Source of the DNA: Selaginella moellendorffii
Lineage: Eukaryota; Streptophyta; Lycopodiopsida; Selaginellales; Selaginellaceae
Reading direction: 5' to 3'
NCBI RefSeq assembly: GCF_000143415.4
Contig: NW_003314350.1
Location: 62,001 to 126,000 of the forward strand
DNA: 64,000 nucleotides
The position numbers and the translations under genes are program-made. The notes under the pieces are model-generated. The model had not been told where the DNA came from, ran no database searches, and saw nothing but the letters and a program-made list of their open reading frames with translations. The first letter of the stretch is position 1, and each line of letters opens with the position of its first letter. This document shows, one piece after another, positions 1 to 9,930 of this stretch.

Positions 1-490
1 TAGGAGCTCATTTGCACTTTCTGTTGTTGCCATTTTCATAGCCATACTACAATCTTCTGTCTCGCAATCAAAATCTGAAAAGAACGAAGGAAGAGAATTT
101 ATTTCAACCAAGAAAACAATTGTAGTTGAAGCACCTTTGAGACGAAGTTCATCTAGGAGCTCATTTGCAGTTTCTCTTGTTGCCATTTTCATAGCCATAC
201 TACAATCTTCTGTCTCGCAATCAAAATCTGAAAAGAAAGAATTTGTTTCAACCAAGAAAACAATTGTAGTTGAAGCACCTTTGAGACGAAGTTCCTCTAG
301 GAGCTCATTTGCAGTTTCTGTTGTTGCCATTTTCATAGCCATACTACAATCTTCTGTCTCGCAAGTTGGAGCACAAGCTTCTGTCTCGCAAGTTGGAGCA
401 CAGTCTTCTGTCTCGCAAGTTGGAGTACAATCTTCTGTTGGAGCAAAATCTTCTGTTGGAGCAAAATCTACTGTCTCGCAAGTTGGAGCA
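1..490. repeat. In-frame tandem repeats inside the partial gene
   Basis: Long units beginning TAGGAGCTCATTTGCA start at 1, 154 and 298, giving spacings of 153 and 144 bases, both multiples of three. A second array of 24-base units (TCTGTCTCGCAAGTTGGAGC type) lies at about 352-490. All spacings preserve the minus-strand frame, so expansion or contraction alters protein length without a frameshift. Confidence 0.8.
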
Positions 491-1059
491 CTTAAGCTCA
501 CAGTTTCCGGTACTTGGGGTTTCATAAAAGAAAGGTCCAGTGTGTGTTTGATTCGCCTGAAACTTTCACTTTTCCCCAATGAAAGAAGAAAAAACAAGAC
601 AAACCTCGCACTGTTCTTTGATCGAACCCGCGACAACCGGGACATGAAGCTCGGATTTTCTTCTCTGCCCTCCTCACGGTCCCAAAACTCGGCGACGTCC
701 ATCAATCCACCTTTTGAACAAGAGGGAATCGATGGCATCACTCGCGACTTGTTGGTGGCATTTTTCTTGGATCGAACCCGCGACAAACGACACACTAGGC
801 TCTGATCTTCATCTTCGACTGTGCAAATCAAGAACCTCAAGAAAAGCTACAGGAGGAAAAAGAAGAGATAAAAGAAAGTACCTTCGTTACTCTTGGATTG
901 AGAAGGACCGGACTCCCCCATCTCCTCCCAGTCGCAAAATGTAGCAAGATCCTGCTCGCGGAGGAACCCCAGCGACGCTGGCATGAGCCGGAAGATATCA
1001 TTCTCCTCATCCTCATCGTCGTCCTCGCTCAGCGGCATCTCCTGCCGCTCCACGATCAT
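1..1059 (-). CDS. Unknown repeat-containing protein, 5' part only (runs off the left edge)
   Basis: I do not recognise this protein. Exon 1 (1059-882) starts at ATG 1059 and encodes an acidic N-terminus (SEDDDEDEEND) and a tryptophan-bearing stretch. A GTACTT donor follows at 881, and an acceptor (GCACAG) opens exon 2 at 818 in the same frame. Exon 2 then stays open to base 1. It contains two copies of a short RLSRVRSK-type motif, a series of 8-residue units rich in Cys, Glu and Thr (CETEDCAPT type), and three copies of a roughly 50-residue unit containing MAMKMAT and LRLKGAST. The long open frame through repeats and the clean splice support coding on this strand; the plus-strand ORF over the same bases is its shadow. 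A 36-base in-frame stretch near 590-630 might be a very short intron, but I leave it as coding. Function is not inferable. Confidence 0.55.
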
Positions 1060-1106
1060 CCTCCCTGCCCACAAACCCTAGCCCTCGCAAAAGCAAATTC
1101 AAATTA

Positions 1107-1165
1107 ATTGGCTGCCCCAGGAATCGAGCCCGAGACTTTTCCGCGTTATCCACCGTGGACGGCTA
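1107..1165 (-). other. tRNA-like fragment (T-arm and 3' acceptor half)
   Basis: Read on the minus strand this shows a D-arm-like GGATAACGC, a T-arm with loop CTCGATT between TCGGG and CCTGG, and a 3' acceptor-like GGCAGCC. No matching 5' acceptor strand and no anticodon arm can be found, so it is not a functional tRNA. It lies 49 bp from the start codon of the minus gene and 97 bp from that of the F-box gene. It may be a decayed tRNA or a short SINE-like piece. Confidence 0.4.
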
Positions 1166-1261
1166 GGATGCGGCTAGCTCTTTCACTGTCAGCTGACACG
1201 TCAGCAGCAATGCAGTGTTGTGCTTGTTCTTGCTCTTGGCTATTAGGGTTTGTGGCGGGCG

Positions 1262-2804
1262 ATGGAGGATGTGCTGCCCGCGCTGCTGCTGCAAACAATC
1301 CTGGCACGGACGGATGCCGTGGACTGCGCTAGGGTAGCTTGCGTCAATCGGCGATGGCGGGCGCTGGCGCACGACGACACGCTCTGGTCGCAGCACTGCC
1401 GGGACGAGTATGGCGTGTGCGCTGCCGCGGATTTCATGGGCAATCCCTGCTGCAGCTTCAAGGTGAGCCAGAGAGCGAGAGATTGTAGCATTTTCTAGCG
1501 GGCATTCTAGGACAAGAAGTGGATTTAAATCCCACCATTGGTTCTCTCGCAGGAAACTTACGCTGCCTGGCACGACGAATTCAACCAGTATGGTGGGCTC
1601 GTCTATCGGACCAAGAAACTCTGGGATGATTTGAAGGGCGTGCTGCGCTCCAATTATCCCGCAGTGGCCGATTCTCTCGCCCGCCAGGCCTCGGAGGCGG
1701 ACATTGTCGCGGCCGAGAGCACGTTGGGCTGGCCTCTGCCTCCTCACGTCCGCCTTCTCTATCGCTTCTGCGATGGCCAGCAGATCGTGGATGGCGACGA
1801 GATCGCTCACCAGTACGTGGGTCTTCTCGGAGGATACTACTTCTACAATCACTTTGTCAACGTCCAGCTCCTGCCGCTCCAGCAAGTTGTCTCCTACACC
1901 CAGCGCCTCCTCTCGCGAGCTCCCGCTGGAACCAAGAGGATCGTCATCGCCGCGTCGTGCAACTTAAACAAGTTCTTCCTCCTCGACTGCGACAGTGGGA
2001 TGGTGCTGGTTGGCACCAAGAACTTCCTCAAGAAGTACGAGGTCATGCCTTGCCTGCCGCTGGCGAGCAGCAATCCCGGCGATGGCATGCTGCGGTGGCT
2101 CGAGGAATACCGGGATGGACTTTTGAGTGGCAAGTATACAGTGCGCAACGACGATGGGATCCGGAGCATCAGCCTCTATCCGGAGAATGGATCCACTTGC
2201 ACAGAGGCTGTGACACAGGGAATCCAGGTGCGTTCTTAAGGTTCTTGCGGTCTCTTTGTTGTGACGTTCTGTGAATTTTTCCAGGTGAGAGCTTCTGCGG
2301 TGTTTGTTCCTGAGCTGTCTGATCCAGAGGCTCAAGAGAAGTATCTCTTCAGTTACTCCGTTCGAATGCGGTTCCTGCCCGTCAGTGGCTTGGCTTTTAA
2401 CCAGTGTCAACTTTCGAGGCGCCACTGGGTCGTGACCGCCGACGATGAAATCGTCGATGAAGTGCGCGCTGAGGCTGTGGTTGGCATGGTAAGCTCCAGG
2501 ATCTCGTAGCAAAACAGGACTTTTTTATGTGAGCTTACCCTTGCTTCTTCCAGTATCCGCTTCTCAAGCTCGGTGGCGACGCCTTCGTTTACGAGAGCTG
2601 TAGCACGCAGAACACGCTGTCCGGATCGCTGGAGGGCGATTTCACGTTCGTGCCTGGATGGTATGTTGGTTTCTCTCTTTTGGTTTAGCTCGCTAAAGAA
2701 TTTGCTCTCTCTCTCTCTCTTGCAGCCTTAGCAGGCAAGAAGGTCCAGAGTTTTGCGTGAGAGTGGCACCTTTCCCTATGCAAGTTCCTCGGTACATATT
2801 CTAA
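1262..2804 (+). CDS. SKIP16-like: F-box protein with SUKH (SMI1/KNR4) and ApaG domains, SKIP16/FBXO3-like
   Basis: Five exons, 1262-1462, 1553-2227, 2285-2488, 2554-2660 and 2726-2804, join in frame to a 421-residue protein. The N-terminus (about residues 2-45) is an F-box ending in a CVNRRWRALAHDD-type segment. Residues about 95-210 resemble the SMI1/KNR4 fold (LPPHVRLLYRFCDGQQ). The C-terminal third, after FVPELSDPEAQEKYLFSYSVRM, is an ApaG/DUF525 domain with the typical RHWV strand. In plants and animals this order of domains marks SKIP16/FBXO3, the substrate-binding subunit of an SCF ubiquitin ligase. The F-box is expected to bind SKP1/ASK; the substrate is unknown. ATG 1262 is the first in frame that starts the F-box. 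All four introns are GT-AG and 53-90 bp long. Confidence 0.9.
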
Positions 2805-3193
2805 GCGCGCACGAATTGGATTGATGGTTTGTGTTGTAAATACTCTGGAAATTTTTCTTCTTTTTTCTCCTGTGCTGTGCTAAGTTATACCTCTAAGCTC
2901 TGGTGCTCCTGTATGTAACTCTAGCGTGGAAGAAGAAAGAAAAACATTCATACAGTTATAAAACAAGCCTTGTGTGGAAGTGCTCTCGTCCAATCAGATG
3001 GTGTCCATTTGGCACCTCTCCCAAATTGGCAGCAAAGCTGCCACGCGTCACGAATATTCCCCCGGCCGGCTCTATCCGTCATTCTCTGACGGGCGGGCAT
3101 ATTCCGTCAAGAGGAGAATATTCTTTCCCCTTGGCACTAGGCTTTTCTCTTTTCTCTCTGTCTCTCTCTCTGCCCGCGGCGAAAGAAGAAGCT
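2805..3193. other. Intergenic: F-box gene 3' flank and thioredoxin promoter
   Basis: No coding signal. Two GAATATTC-type palindromes (near 3051 and 3115) and a CT-rich leader tract (about 3150-3175) precede the thioredoxin start. The CT-rich tract is typical of plant 5' leaders; the palindromes are only noted. Confidence 0.4.
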
Positions 3194-3877
3194 ATGGCGG
3201 TAGCGTCGCCTCTTTCCATCTCGGTGTCCAACGATGTGGACCAATTCGTGTCCGGCGATGGCGATGGGTTCGAGCTGGAGCCGTCGCGCGTCGTCAAGGT
3301 GGAATCGGAGGAGGCGTGGGAGCAATTCCTCAAGGAGGCCAATGCACAGAGCGCCATTGTAAGTGTTTGACCTACGGCTCTAGCTCCACTTGTAGTTCCA
3401 GCGCGCAGCTACAAACGCGATCCTTGGGAATCCTTAAAGGATCTAATCCTTGTTTCTTAGGTGGTGGCTCATTTCAGTGCCGAGTGGTGCGCGCCTTGCA
3501 AATTCATGGAGCCGGCCTTCAACAACATGTCCAAGCGATTGTCTCACGTTATTTTCTTGGAAGTAGACATGGACGTCCAACATGTAAGTGGTTCTCTCTT
3601 CTTTCTCTCTTTGCTCCAAACTTCGAGAACGCGCAGGAATGAGAATGAAGAACAAAACAAAAGAGTGTTTTTTTTTGTGTGTGTTCTTGGTTTGTGGCCT
3701 TCGTACTGATTGATTGCTCCTTTGGGTGGAACTTGGCAGGAGCTGGCTTCCAAGTTGCAAGTGAAAGCACTGCCGACTTTTCTCTTCATCAAGGACGAGG
3801 CAGTGATCGACAAAATCGTGGGAGCCAATCCGGAGGAGCTGGAGAAGAAGATCGAGACACTGGCCTCGCCGTGTTGA
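3194..3877 (+). CDS. Thioredoxin-fold protein of the Grx3/CXXS1 type with WCAPC active site
   Basis: Exons 3194-3358, 3461-3583 and 3740-3877 give a 141-residue protein. After a roughly 35-residue acidic N-terminal extension comes a complete thioredoxin fold. The active site is W64-C65-A66-P67-C68 (the common plant h-type is WCGPC), with a cis-proline strand (ALPTFLF) and a C-terminal helix containing VGANPEELEKKIE. The VGANP ending and the sequence after the active site resemble plant CXXS1-type thioredoxins, whose second Cys is usually Ser; here both cysteines are present, so dithiol reductase activity is expected. There is no signal peptide, so a cytosolic or nuclear site is likely. Both introns are GT-AG with good polypyrimidine tracts. 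Confidence 0.88.
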
Positions 3878-4252
3878 TGAGCACGCACGACTCGACTGGA
3901 CGGGTCTCGTTTTTTTTTTTCTCTCCCCCTTTTCTTTGTTTGATCGCTACGTAGGAGGCCATGGAATAAGTGCTGCTACAAGCCGGGGTTCCATTTCATC
4001 ACCATCGTCACGGTCGTTGTCGTCATTCAGCCCGCCCAAGGATTTTCGATTTCTCCCACGAGTTTTCTTCTTCTTTTATCTTCGTGTAGGTAGCTCACAG
4101 ACTGTGCATATGAATCTATAGATGTTTGCGCTCTACACCGATTGAATCAATCTACGAGAGTTTGATGCGTTACCCCGTGATCACGCCAGGTTCTTGGTTG
4201 CTGTTGGTTCCAGAGATTTGGATTGGGATTCTGCGAATGGTGAGTCTGTTCG

Positions 4253-5091
4253 TCACGTCGCAATCGCTTCGTTCGTGTCCGAGAATGAGAAGACGAGTGG
4301 TTTCGTCCAAGCGAGAAACTCTGCGTGGCTCCCCGTAAGCCAGCTATGGAGCTTATCATCGTCAGCTGATAAATCCCCCCCAGATGGCATACAGGGAGCC
4401 AGGCAGAGTGATTTTGTTTCTTCTTTCTTGCTCGGCTCCACACAAACTTCGAAGAATCCTGGCAACCAAAAAAAACAACAAAAAAAAACCAGTTTTTTTT
4501 TCCTCTCTTCTCTTCCCAGAGACCGTGAGAGAATGATTCATGCGTTTGTTTTTACGAGGAAGAAGATGTAAACGAGAACTTTTACCTGGAAACTTGGATG
4601 GATCATCGCCAGGATTTGACAGATCGCTTTCGACTGTAACAGCGAGCAATTTGGAGTCTTTGTGACCTGGAAAGCTGCGAGCTTGAATCGGAGCAGTTCC
4701 CAGTCCTCGTCAAACAAAGCTTAAACAAAAGAAAAAAAGAGAGTAGCGATGAGCATGAAAAAGTTTAATCGCGAGAGAGTGTGAAGACCACCGACTTGTG
4801 TGCGATAGGAATGAATGAATGCTTGTGTTGCTGCGAGTCTTGTCGCCAGTTGGTCTAGATCTCTCCGCGCTATATACAGTTCAATCAATTCAATCATGGC
4901 AGGGAATAGTCAATCCAATCACACTCGAGCTCTTCGCCAATCCAATGCAGCATGAATTCAAGCACTCACCATGGAGAATTCGGATAGAAATCTCGCCTTT
5001 GCGTCACTTGCATTGTCGAATTCTCGGTTGGATCCCGTTTGGATGGGGATGGACTACTGCAATGGAATGGAGGACAGCTCTCGATCTCCAT
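4253..5091 (-). CDS. Candidate spliced gene of unknown function (5' end unresolved)
   Basis: Two minus-strand exons join cleanly. The segment 4705-4586 ends at a GTAAAAG donor, and the next exon 4458-4253 follows a T-rich GGTTGCCAG acceptor and ends at TGA 4253-4255. The joined frame encodes about 107 residues of varied composition (FPGHKDSKLLAVTVESD, then DPSKFPGFFEVCVEPSKKEE) with no family I recognise. A possible first exon, 5091-4970, has ATG at 5091 and a GTGAGT donor, but its phase does not match 4705, so an internal exon or another start is needed. A G-box and a pyrimidine-rich leader lie upstream. The plus strand also has an ORF and splice-like sites here, so strand is not certain. 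Confidence 0.35.
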
Positions 5092-5282
5092 GCCCGCTCG
5101 CTCGCTCGCAGCAATCTCGCAGTCGATCGAAACGCACAAAGAGTGGATTGAGAGAAGAAACGAGAGGAAGAAGAAGAAAGAACGTTGTTCCGCAAAGCAC
5201 CTTCTTCCTTTTTATTGCCCAACAGAGTTTTCAATCCACAGCACGTCACGCCCGTCGGCGCCCGTCAGTAGTTCGTTTCTGC

Positions 5283-5288
5283 CACGTG
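5283..5288. promoter_or_regulatory. G-box (CACGTG) upstream of the candidate minus-strand gene
   Basis: A perfect CACGTG lies within a GCCACGTGCCACG context, about 190 bp upstream of the putative ATG at 5091. Between them, reading minus, are a weak AATAAAAAGG TATA-like stretch and a CT-rich leader at about 5160-5200. bZIP or bHLH factors bind such boxes in plants; their use here is inference. Confidence 0.35.
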
Positions 5289-5704
5289 CCACGCTCCCAG
5301 CCGTCCGTGGCGAACAACGAAGAACACACGCATCAACCTCCGTTATAGACTAAACTCTTTTTCTATTTCTTCTTCTTCTTTCGTTACGCGTTTGCTTTGC
5401 TTTGCCTCGCATCGCAGCTCCATTGCATGCTTGCCCGTGAAACGGCCGTGATGTAGGTAGCCATCTTCGCTCGAGAGATTTCTTTTCGTTTCTTCTACTC
5501 GCTCCAACCGTTGCCAAAGGGGAAGCTTGTAGCCCGCTGCTAGATTTCCTGCCTCGCTCCATGGATCACTCCTCCAGAGCATCACTTATCCCATCATCTC
5601 CGCTCGTTCGATCGCTCGCTCGCTACTGCCACTGCCACTGGAATCCAAAGAAGCATTAAGTTAGTCCAATCCACAAAGCTTTTCTTAATCCAGGAAGAAC
5701 TTAC

Positions 5705-6340
5705 TCGCAGGACGATTCCAACCAACCCACCAACGCTTGCGTACTCTGCGGTACCCGAGCTGCAAGGAAAAGCCCGGAGCAATTACAAACTCCCGCCCCC
5801 ACTCGATCCAAACATCCCAGTCACAGGATTGATTCAGCAATATCACAACCAGAGCTTCAGTGGTCGTGGTCACAGCTTTGCTGGCTGGACGTTTCCTGTA
5901 TACGACTTCTCGACTTTATGGAAAACAAGTGAGTGAGAAAGAAGAAGATGAAGCTCACTTCCTTCCATTGGCTTATCTCCAAACTCTTGGGCGGAGGACG
6001 AGTTGGGATAACTTAGCAAGCAAACGCCTTGTAGTATACACAGCCCCTGGTGGTTTTTCCTTTCTTTCCAACTGAAGAAATGCCTTACCATCGTACGTTC
6101 CCTGCTTGTAAAATAAATGACGCAAGGAACTCACATGGGATATGGCTGGCCGGTGGACTGACCAGTCTCACCATGACCGAGTCTGATCACCAGGGCACCA
6201 GCACCTGCAAAGCATTTATCAGAATCTTCAATGGAAGGAATAGACACAAGTTGAAAGCCAAGCAACCGACATGAGGCACTTACCCTTGACAGAGATGAGA
6301 GAATAGTTCGTATGGAGCGCGCGTAAGCATGAGCGCTGTC
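5705..6340 (-). other. Candidate spliced transcript downstream of the bromodomain gene
   Basis: Three minus-strand blocks are consistent in phase: a block ending at 6284 with a GTAAGT donor, exon 6204-6135 (acceptor TTTGCAG, donor GTGAGT) and exon 5759-5705 (acceptor CCTTGCAG, donor GTAAGT). The joined frame reads GAGALVIRLGHGETGQSTG and continues into a hydrophobic GGLVGIVLR. No ATG is evident in that frame except inside the upstream bromodomain gene, and the next exon soon meets a stop. It may be a small gene with a missed first exon, or spliced 3'-UTR of the bromodomain transcript. Confidence 0.22.
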
Positions 6341-6357
6341 CTAGAGCCGGTCCTAGG

Positions 6358-8177
6358 CTACTTCTGCAACTTTGCGGGTGTAGGCTTCTTCTTGACCGCT
6401 GCTGCTGTTGCTGCTGCTGCTCCTGCTGCCGCTCCTGCTGCCGTCGTTGTCGGGGTTTGATCGGCTCCCTCAACTTGTTGCTTGTTCTGGCTCAGTACCA
6501 TTTGAACGTAACAGTGCAGCTGCCACAGCGTCCCCGTATCCTGTCGAGCGAAACAGTCTTGGTTTAGTATCATCAACGTACTGTACGAGAGATTTCTCAC
6601 CAGGGCATCAATATCCACCTCGACTTCAGCAACTGCGGCATTGAAACTGGGATTATTCTTTGCGATTATCTGGATCACGCGGTTCAGGCCCGTTGGAGGC
6701 AAGCGCCCGAGACTCTGACCAAGTTGTCTTTTCTCTTCGATCGACATTGGCCTACACACACGCAGGTAAGAATAGGAAGAGAAACCATCGAGCATTTGCC
6801 TGTATTTTGATGTAGCACTGATTTTAATCTCCTCGAGCTCGTCTTCTAGATTGTTTAGCTGTGAACGTTCTAGGTGAGAAGGAACTCTAGCCTCACAAGA
6901 CGTGTACCTTTTTGCAGATCTCGTGAGCCATCCTATCAAGCGCAACTTCCTCTGCGGCTTTAGCCTCCTCGCCTTCGTGAACTTCCAATTCCACCATTTC
7001 CTGCTTTCGTTTAGCACCCTTAAAGACACACACAATTACCAAGTGGTGTCAAGTTTAAACACAAAAATCTCCTGATACCGACTTACCTCTTCTAGAAGCT
7101 TTGGTTCCAGAACGAATTTATATTTCTCCTCAAACTTTTCAGAAAGCGTCTTAGCCATGACATACACGTCGGTTCCCACTTCGTTATATGTCATCGCGTT
7201 CGAGAAAACAAGCCTCACGTCCTCGGCAATTTCTTGCACGCTCCGGTATCCACTCCCATCTTTGGCTTCCATCTTTTCTCGAATAGTTCTAAAGTCCATA
7301 GGACGTTTAATTACCTGCAAACAAAATAAAACCACGATGATCAGCAGGGAAGACAAGAAGTAAAAAAGCGCTCCTTACATCGTAGTAATCGTGTAATTGC
7401 AAGCCCTCCACATCAACAGGTTGCATGAAAGGCCAAGCCCACTTGTGTTGTGTAACCTGCATAAGAATAGAACGGGGTTTGTCAGCTCACAACTCTACAT
7501 TGCCTTACCTGTCGAAGAATGTTGCTAAATATTCTCAAGTGATCCTGTGCACGCTTCATATGCAGAGCTTCGCGGCGAGCGTTCTCTAGAGCTCGCTGCT
7601 TCTTAATGGCCGCGACTGCCTTTTCTCTATCATCGTCAGTCACTGTAATTCCAACCGGTCTATCTTTCAGGGAAGCTCTTCGCATCCTGAGAATATCAGA
7701 AACTTGCCGCTCCATCTGTTTATTCACACAAAAATTTGCAGGAGAGATGGAAGGAAAAACAAAAGAAAAAACTTACATCTTCTACTTTGGAATTCATCTC
7801 CGTGACCTGGACTTTCAAGCTTCGCTTAAACTCGTCTTTGTCTGGCGATGCTTGCTGCGAGCCTGTGATAGACTGTGTAAGTGGAATAAAAAAAACCAAA
7901 GTTTAATCTATATACCCGGCATTCGACTTCGATCGTTCACAGCCGGAGACTCTCCAGCTTTGCCTTCTTCCACGCCTTCCATGGCTTCGTCCCGTCCATT
8001 ACTATCGGCGGAGCCATCGGTAGCTTGAGCGGACATAAGCGTGGACAAACTCCGGCATGGACGCTTTGCATCCCTCTCGTTGCTGTTGCTGGGACTAACC
8101 ACGGAGGTGTTCTTGAGATGAGACATTCCTTTGGAGATCTTTCGCTTCCTCTCACCTGTATCATCCCTCTCCTCCAT
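6358..8177 (-). CDS. GTE1-like: BET-type transcription factor with bromodomain and NET domain (GTE1/GTE6 group)
   Basis: Nine exons: 8177-7916, 7862-7777, 7715-7509, 7456-7379, 7314-7087, 7018-6908, 6858-6800, 6751-6601 and 6540-6358; 454 residues. After a low-complexity N-terminus and a coiled stretch, the bromodomain runs from about residue 186 (VTQHKWAWPFMQPVD) through VIKRPMDFRTIREKME to NAMTYNE, which holds the acetyl-lysine-binding Asn. A Glu/Lys-rich linker leads to the NET domain (about 345-410, MSIEEKRQLGQSLGRLP) and an Ala-rich, basic tail. Plant proteins of this architecture bind acetylated histones and regulate transcription; the HKWAWPFM start matches IMB1/GTE1. Intron 7 (6799-6752) is only 48 nt, uses a GC donor and keeps the frame open if retained. 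Confidence 0.9.
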
Positions 8178-8211
8178 CCAGGGTTAGGGCAAAATCACAC
8201 TCTAAGAAAGC

Positions 8212-8586
8212 ATGGCGTCCTTGCAGCTCCAGGTTTGTGATTCTCCTTTTCGTCACCGATGATCGAAATCTCTACCAGGAGCGCGCGCTTGGAGCAACCC
8301 TGGGACTGATCGCTGGAGCTGGAGCTGTTCTCTACGAGCGCCGGCTGCTGTGGCGATCTACTGCCATCACAGGACACGCATTGTCTGGCGGAAACATGCC
8401 ACTGCCTCCCCCGATCCCTGTGAGCCCCAAAATCTCGATTTCTATCTCTGCCTGACTCGCGATTCACAGCCTCCGGAGCCGCTCTTCGGGAAGAAAGATC
8501 GAGAGGAGCTCGCGCACGCCTGGAATCTCAGCATCGATCGCTACTTCAAGCCGATCATCGCCGAGCTCTCGGCCAGAGGCTGGTAG
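8212..8586 (+). CDS. Small one-span membrane protein of unknown function
   Basis: Exons 8212-8232, 8279-8419 and 8470-8586 give 92 residues. A 7-residue first exon is followed by a glycine-rich hydrophobic helix (GATLGLIAGAGAVLYERR), a proline-rich turn (PLPPPIP) and a conserved-looking tail, PPEPLFGKKDREELAHAWN, ending in SARGW. I recognise the tail as typical of small conserved plant proteins but cannot name a function; a mitochondrial or ER membrane site is possible. The start is 34 bp from the start codon of the bromodomain gene on the other strand, so their leaders must overlap or share a bidirectional promoter. Splice sites are GT-AG; introns are 46 and 50 bp. Confidence 0.7.
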
Positions 8587-8722
8587 AAGGAAATGGAATT
8601 GAGAGAAACATTTTGACCTAAAAATAAGTTTAGTCTAGCCTAGTCTCCCAAGTGCCCTAATCGAACAGGAGCTCGCGATTGCCCCAGATTTCTCCAGAGC
8701 GCGCGAGCTAGGGGGGATTTCC

Positions 8723-9795
8723 ATGGCGTGGCAGCAGCAGCAGCCGCCGCGGCCAATGCAGGTATGCTTCTTCCGCTTGGATCTCGCGTTTGATTCGAGA
8801 GAAGAGATTTCTCGTCGCAGCCGTATGGATACAACAATTTTGTTCCTCAGCCCGGTATGCCTGGAATGCCACCACAGCCGCCGCCTGGATCCGGCGATTC
8901 AGCCTTCTACAACTCGGATCTCATTCGCACGGGGCTGGGCGCCTACGGCGAGAAATTGTTTGGCAGCAGCAAAGATTATGTACAAAGCAATGTAAGCTTT
9001 CACAAAAGAGAATTTTTTTTTTTTTCCTCTCGTTTCTTAGAGTGTTCTTCCTTCGTCGCAGATTTCCAGGTTCTTGGCCGGGCAAGACATTCACTATTAC
9101 TTCCAGCTCAACGAGCAATACGTGAAGAACAAGCTCAAGATCATTTTGTTTCCATTTCTACACAAGGTGGGAGGCTTGACAAAATCTTGCTAGAGATTGA
9201 GAGATTGTGTTCCAGGGACACTGGACGAGAATCGCCGAGCAAGTCGCGGGAGGCATCACTTACAAGCCTCCTCGGTATGATATCAACGCTCCCGACTTAT
9301 ACATTCCTCTCATGGCTCTCGCGACGTATGTGGTTCTTCGCTGCTACGCTCTTGGCTTCACCGGAAAGTAAGATCTCGATCTCGTTCAAGCTCTCTCTCA
9401 CCATCGCTCTTCGTCACAGGTTCTCGCCGGCAGTGATGCAATCCAGCTTCTCCCACGGGATTGGAGCGTGGCTCGTGGAAGTGATCCTCGTCAAGGGGAT
9501 GCTCTTCGCGGTGGGCAGTGGCGAAGTCCCATGGCTCGACACGCTCGCCTACAGCGGCTACTCACTCGTCGGTATGTCTCTCTCCATCGCCGCGACGATC
9601 TCGAGCAAGTACCTCTTCTACTTCGCGCTCCTCTGGACGGGGATTTGCATGGGTGTGTTCCTCGTCAAAACGCTCAAGAGAGTGTTCCTGGCGGAGGTCC
9701 GGAGCTACGAGCGCGACTCGAGCAAGCACCACTACTTGCTGCTCTTCGTCGCCATCGCCCAAGTTCCAATCTTTCTATGGTTTACTCGGCTCTAG
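8723..9795 (+). CDS. YIF1: YIF1-family ER-Golgi membrane protein
   Basis: Exons 8723-8761, 8821-8991, 9062-9166, 9216-9367 and 9420-9795 encode 280 residues. A Pro/Gln/Gly-rich cytosolic N-terminus with [12 protein letters not shown] and the [21 protein letters not shown] segment are hallmarks of YIF1. Four to five hydrophobic spans follow ([57 protein letters not shown]) and a final span ends the protein at LWFTRL. YIF1 partners YIP1 in ER-to-Golgi vesicle traffic. The start is the first ATG and gives the expected short Q/P-rich lead. Its TAG is 135 bp before the next gene on the same strand. Confidence 0.92.
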
Positions 9796-9930
9796 CTTTG
9801 CCGCAAAGCTTTCGTGCGTTTTAATTTAGTCGCGGCGCGTATATTCCCCATAAACCCTAGAATTTTTTTTGAAAGGCAGCGCCTTGGAGAAGATACTAGG
9901 GGAGGAGGGCTTTCTCTCTCTCCCGGGGCG

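Noticed and set aside
137-805. 222-codon plus-strand ORF with a repeated hydrophobic peptide
   Set aside because: It is the mirror of the repeats in the minus-strand exon, which has matching splice sites and a start codon; the plus ORF has neither.
1107-1165. Complete tRNA gene
   Set aside because: Only T-arm and 3' acceptor are present; no anticodon arm and no pairing 5' acceptor strand.
4194-4571. 125-codon plus-strand ORF
   Set aside because: Overlaps the better-spliced minus-strand candidate and ends in low-complexity sequence; kept only as a doubt about strand.
9814-9930. N-terminal extension of the HLTF/RAD5-like protein
   Set aside because: The frame is open but contains no ATG before 9931 in good context and no conserved sequence; it reads as leader.
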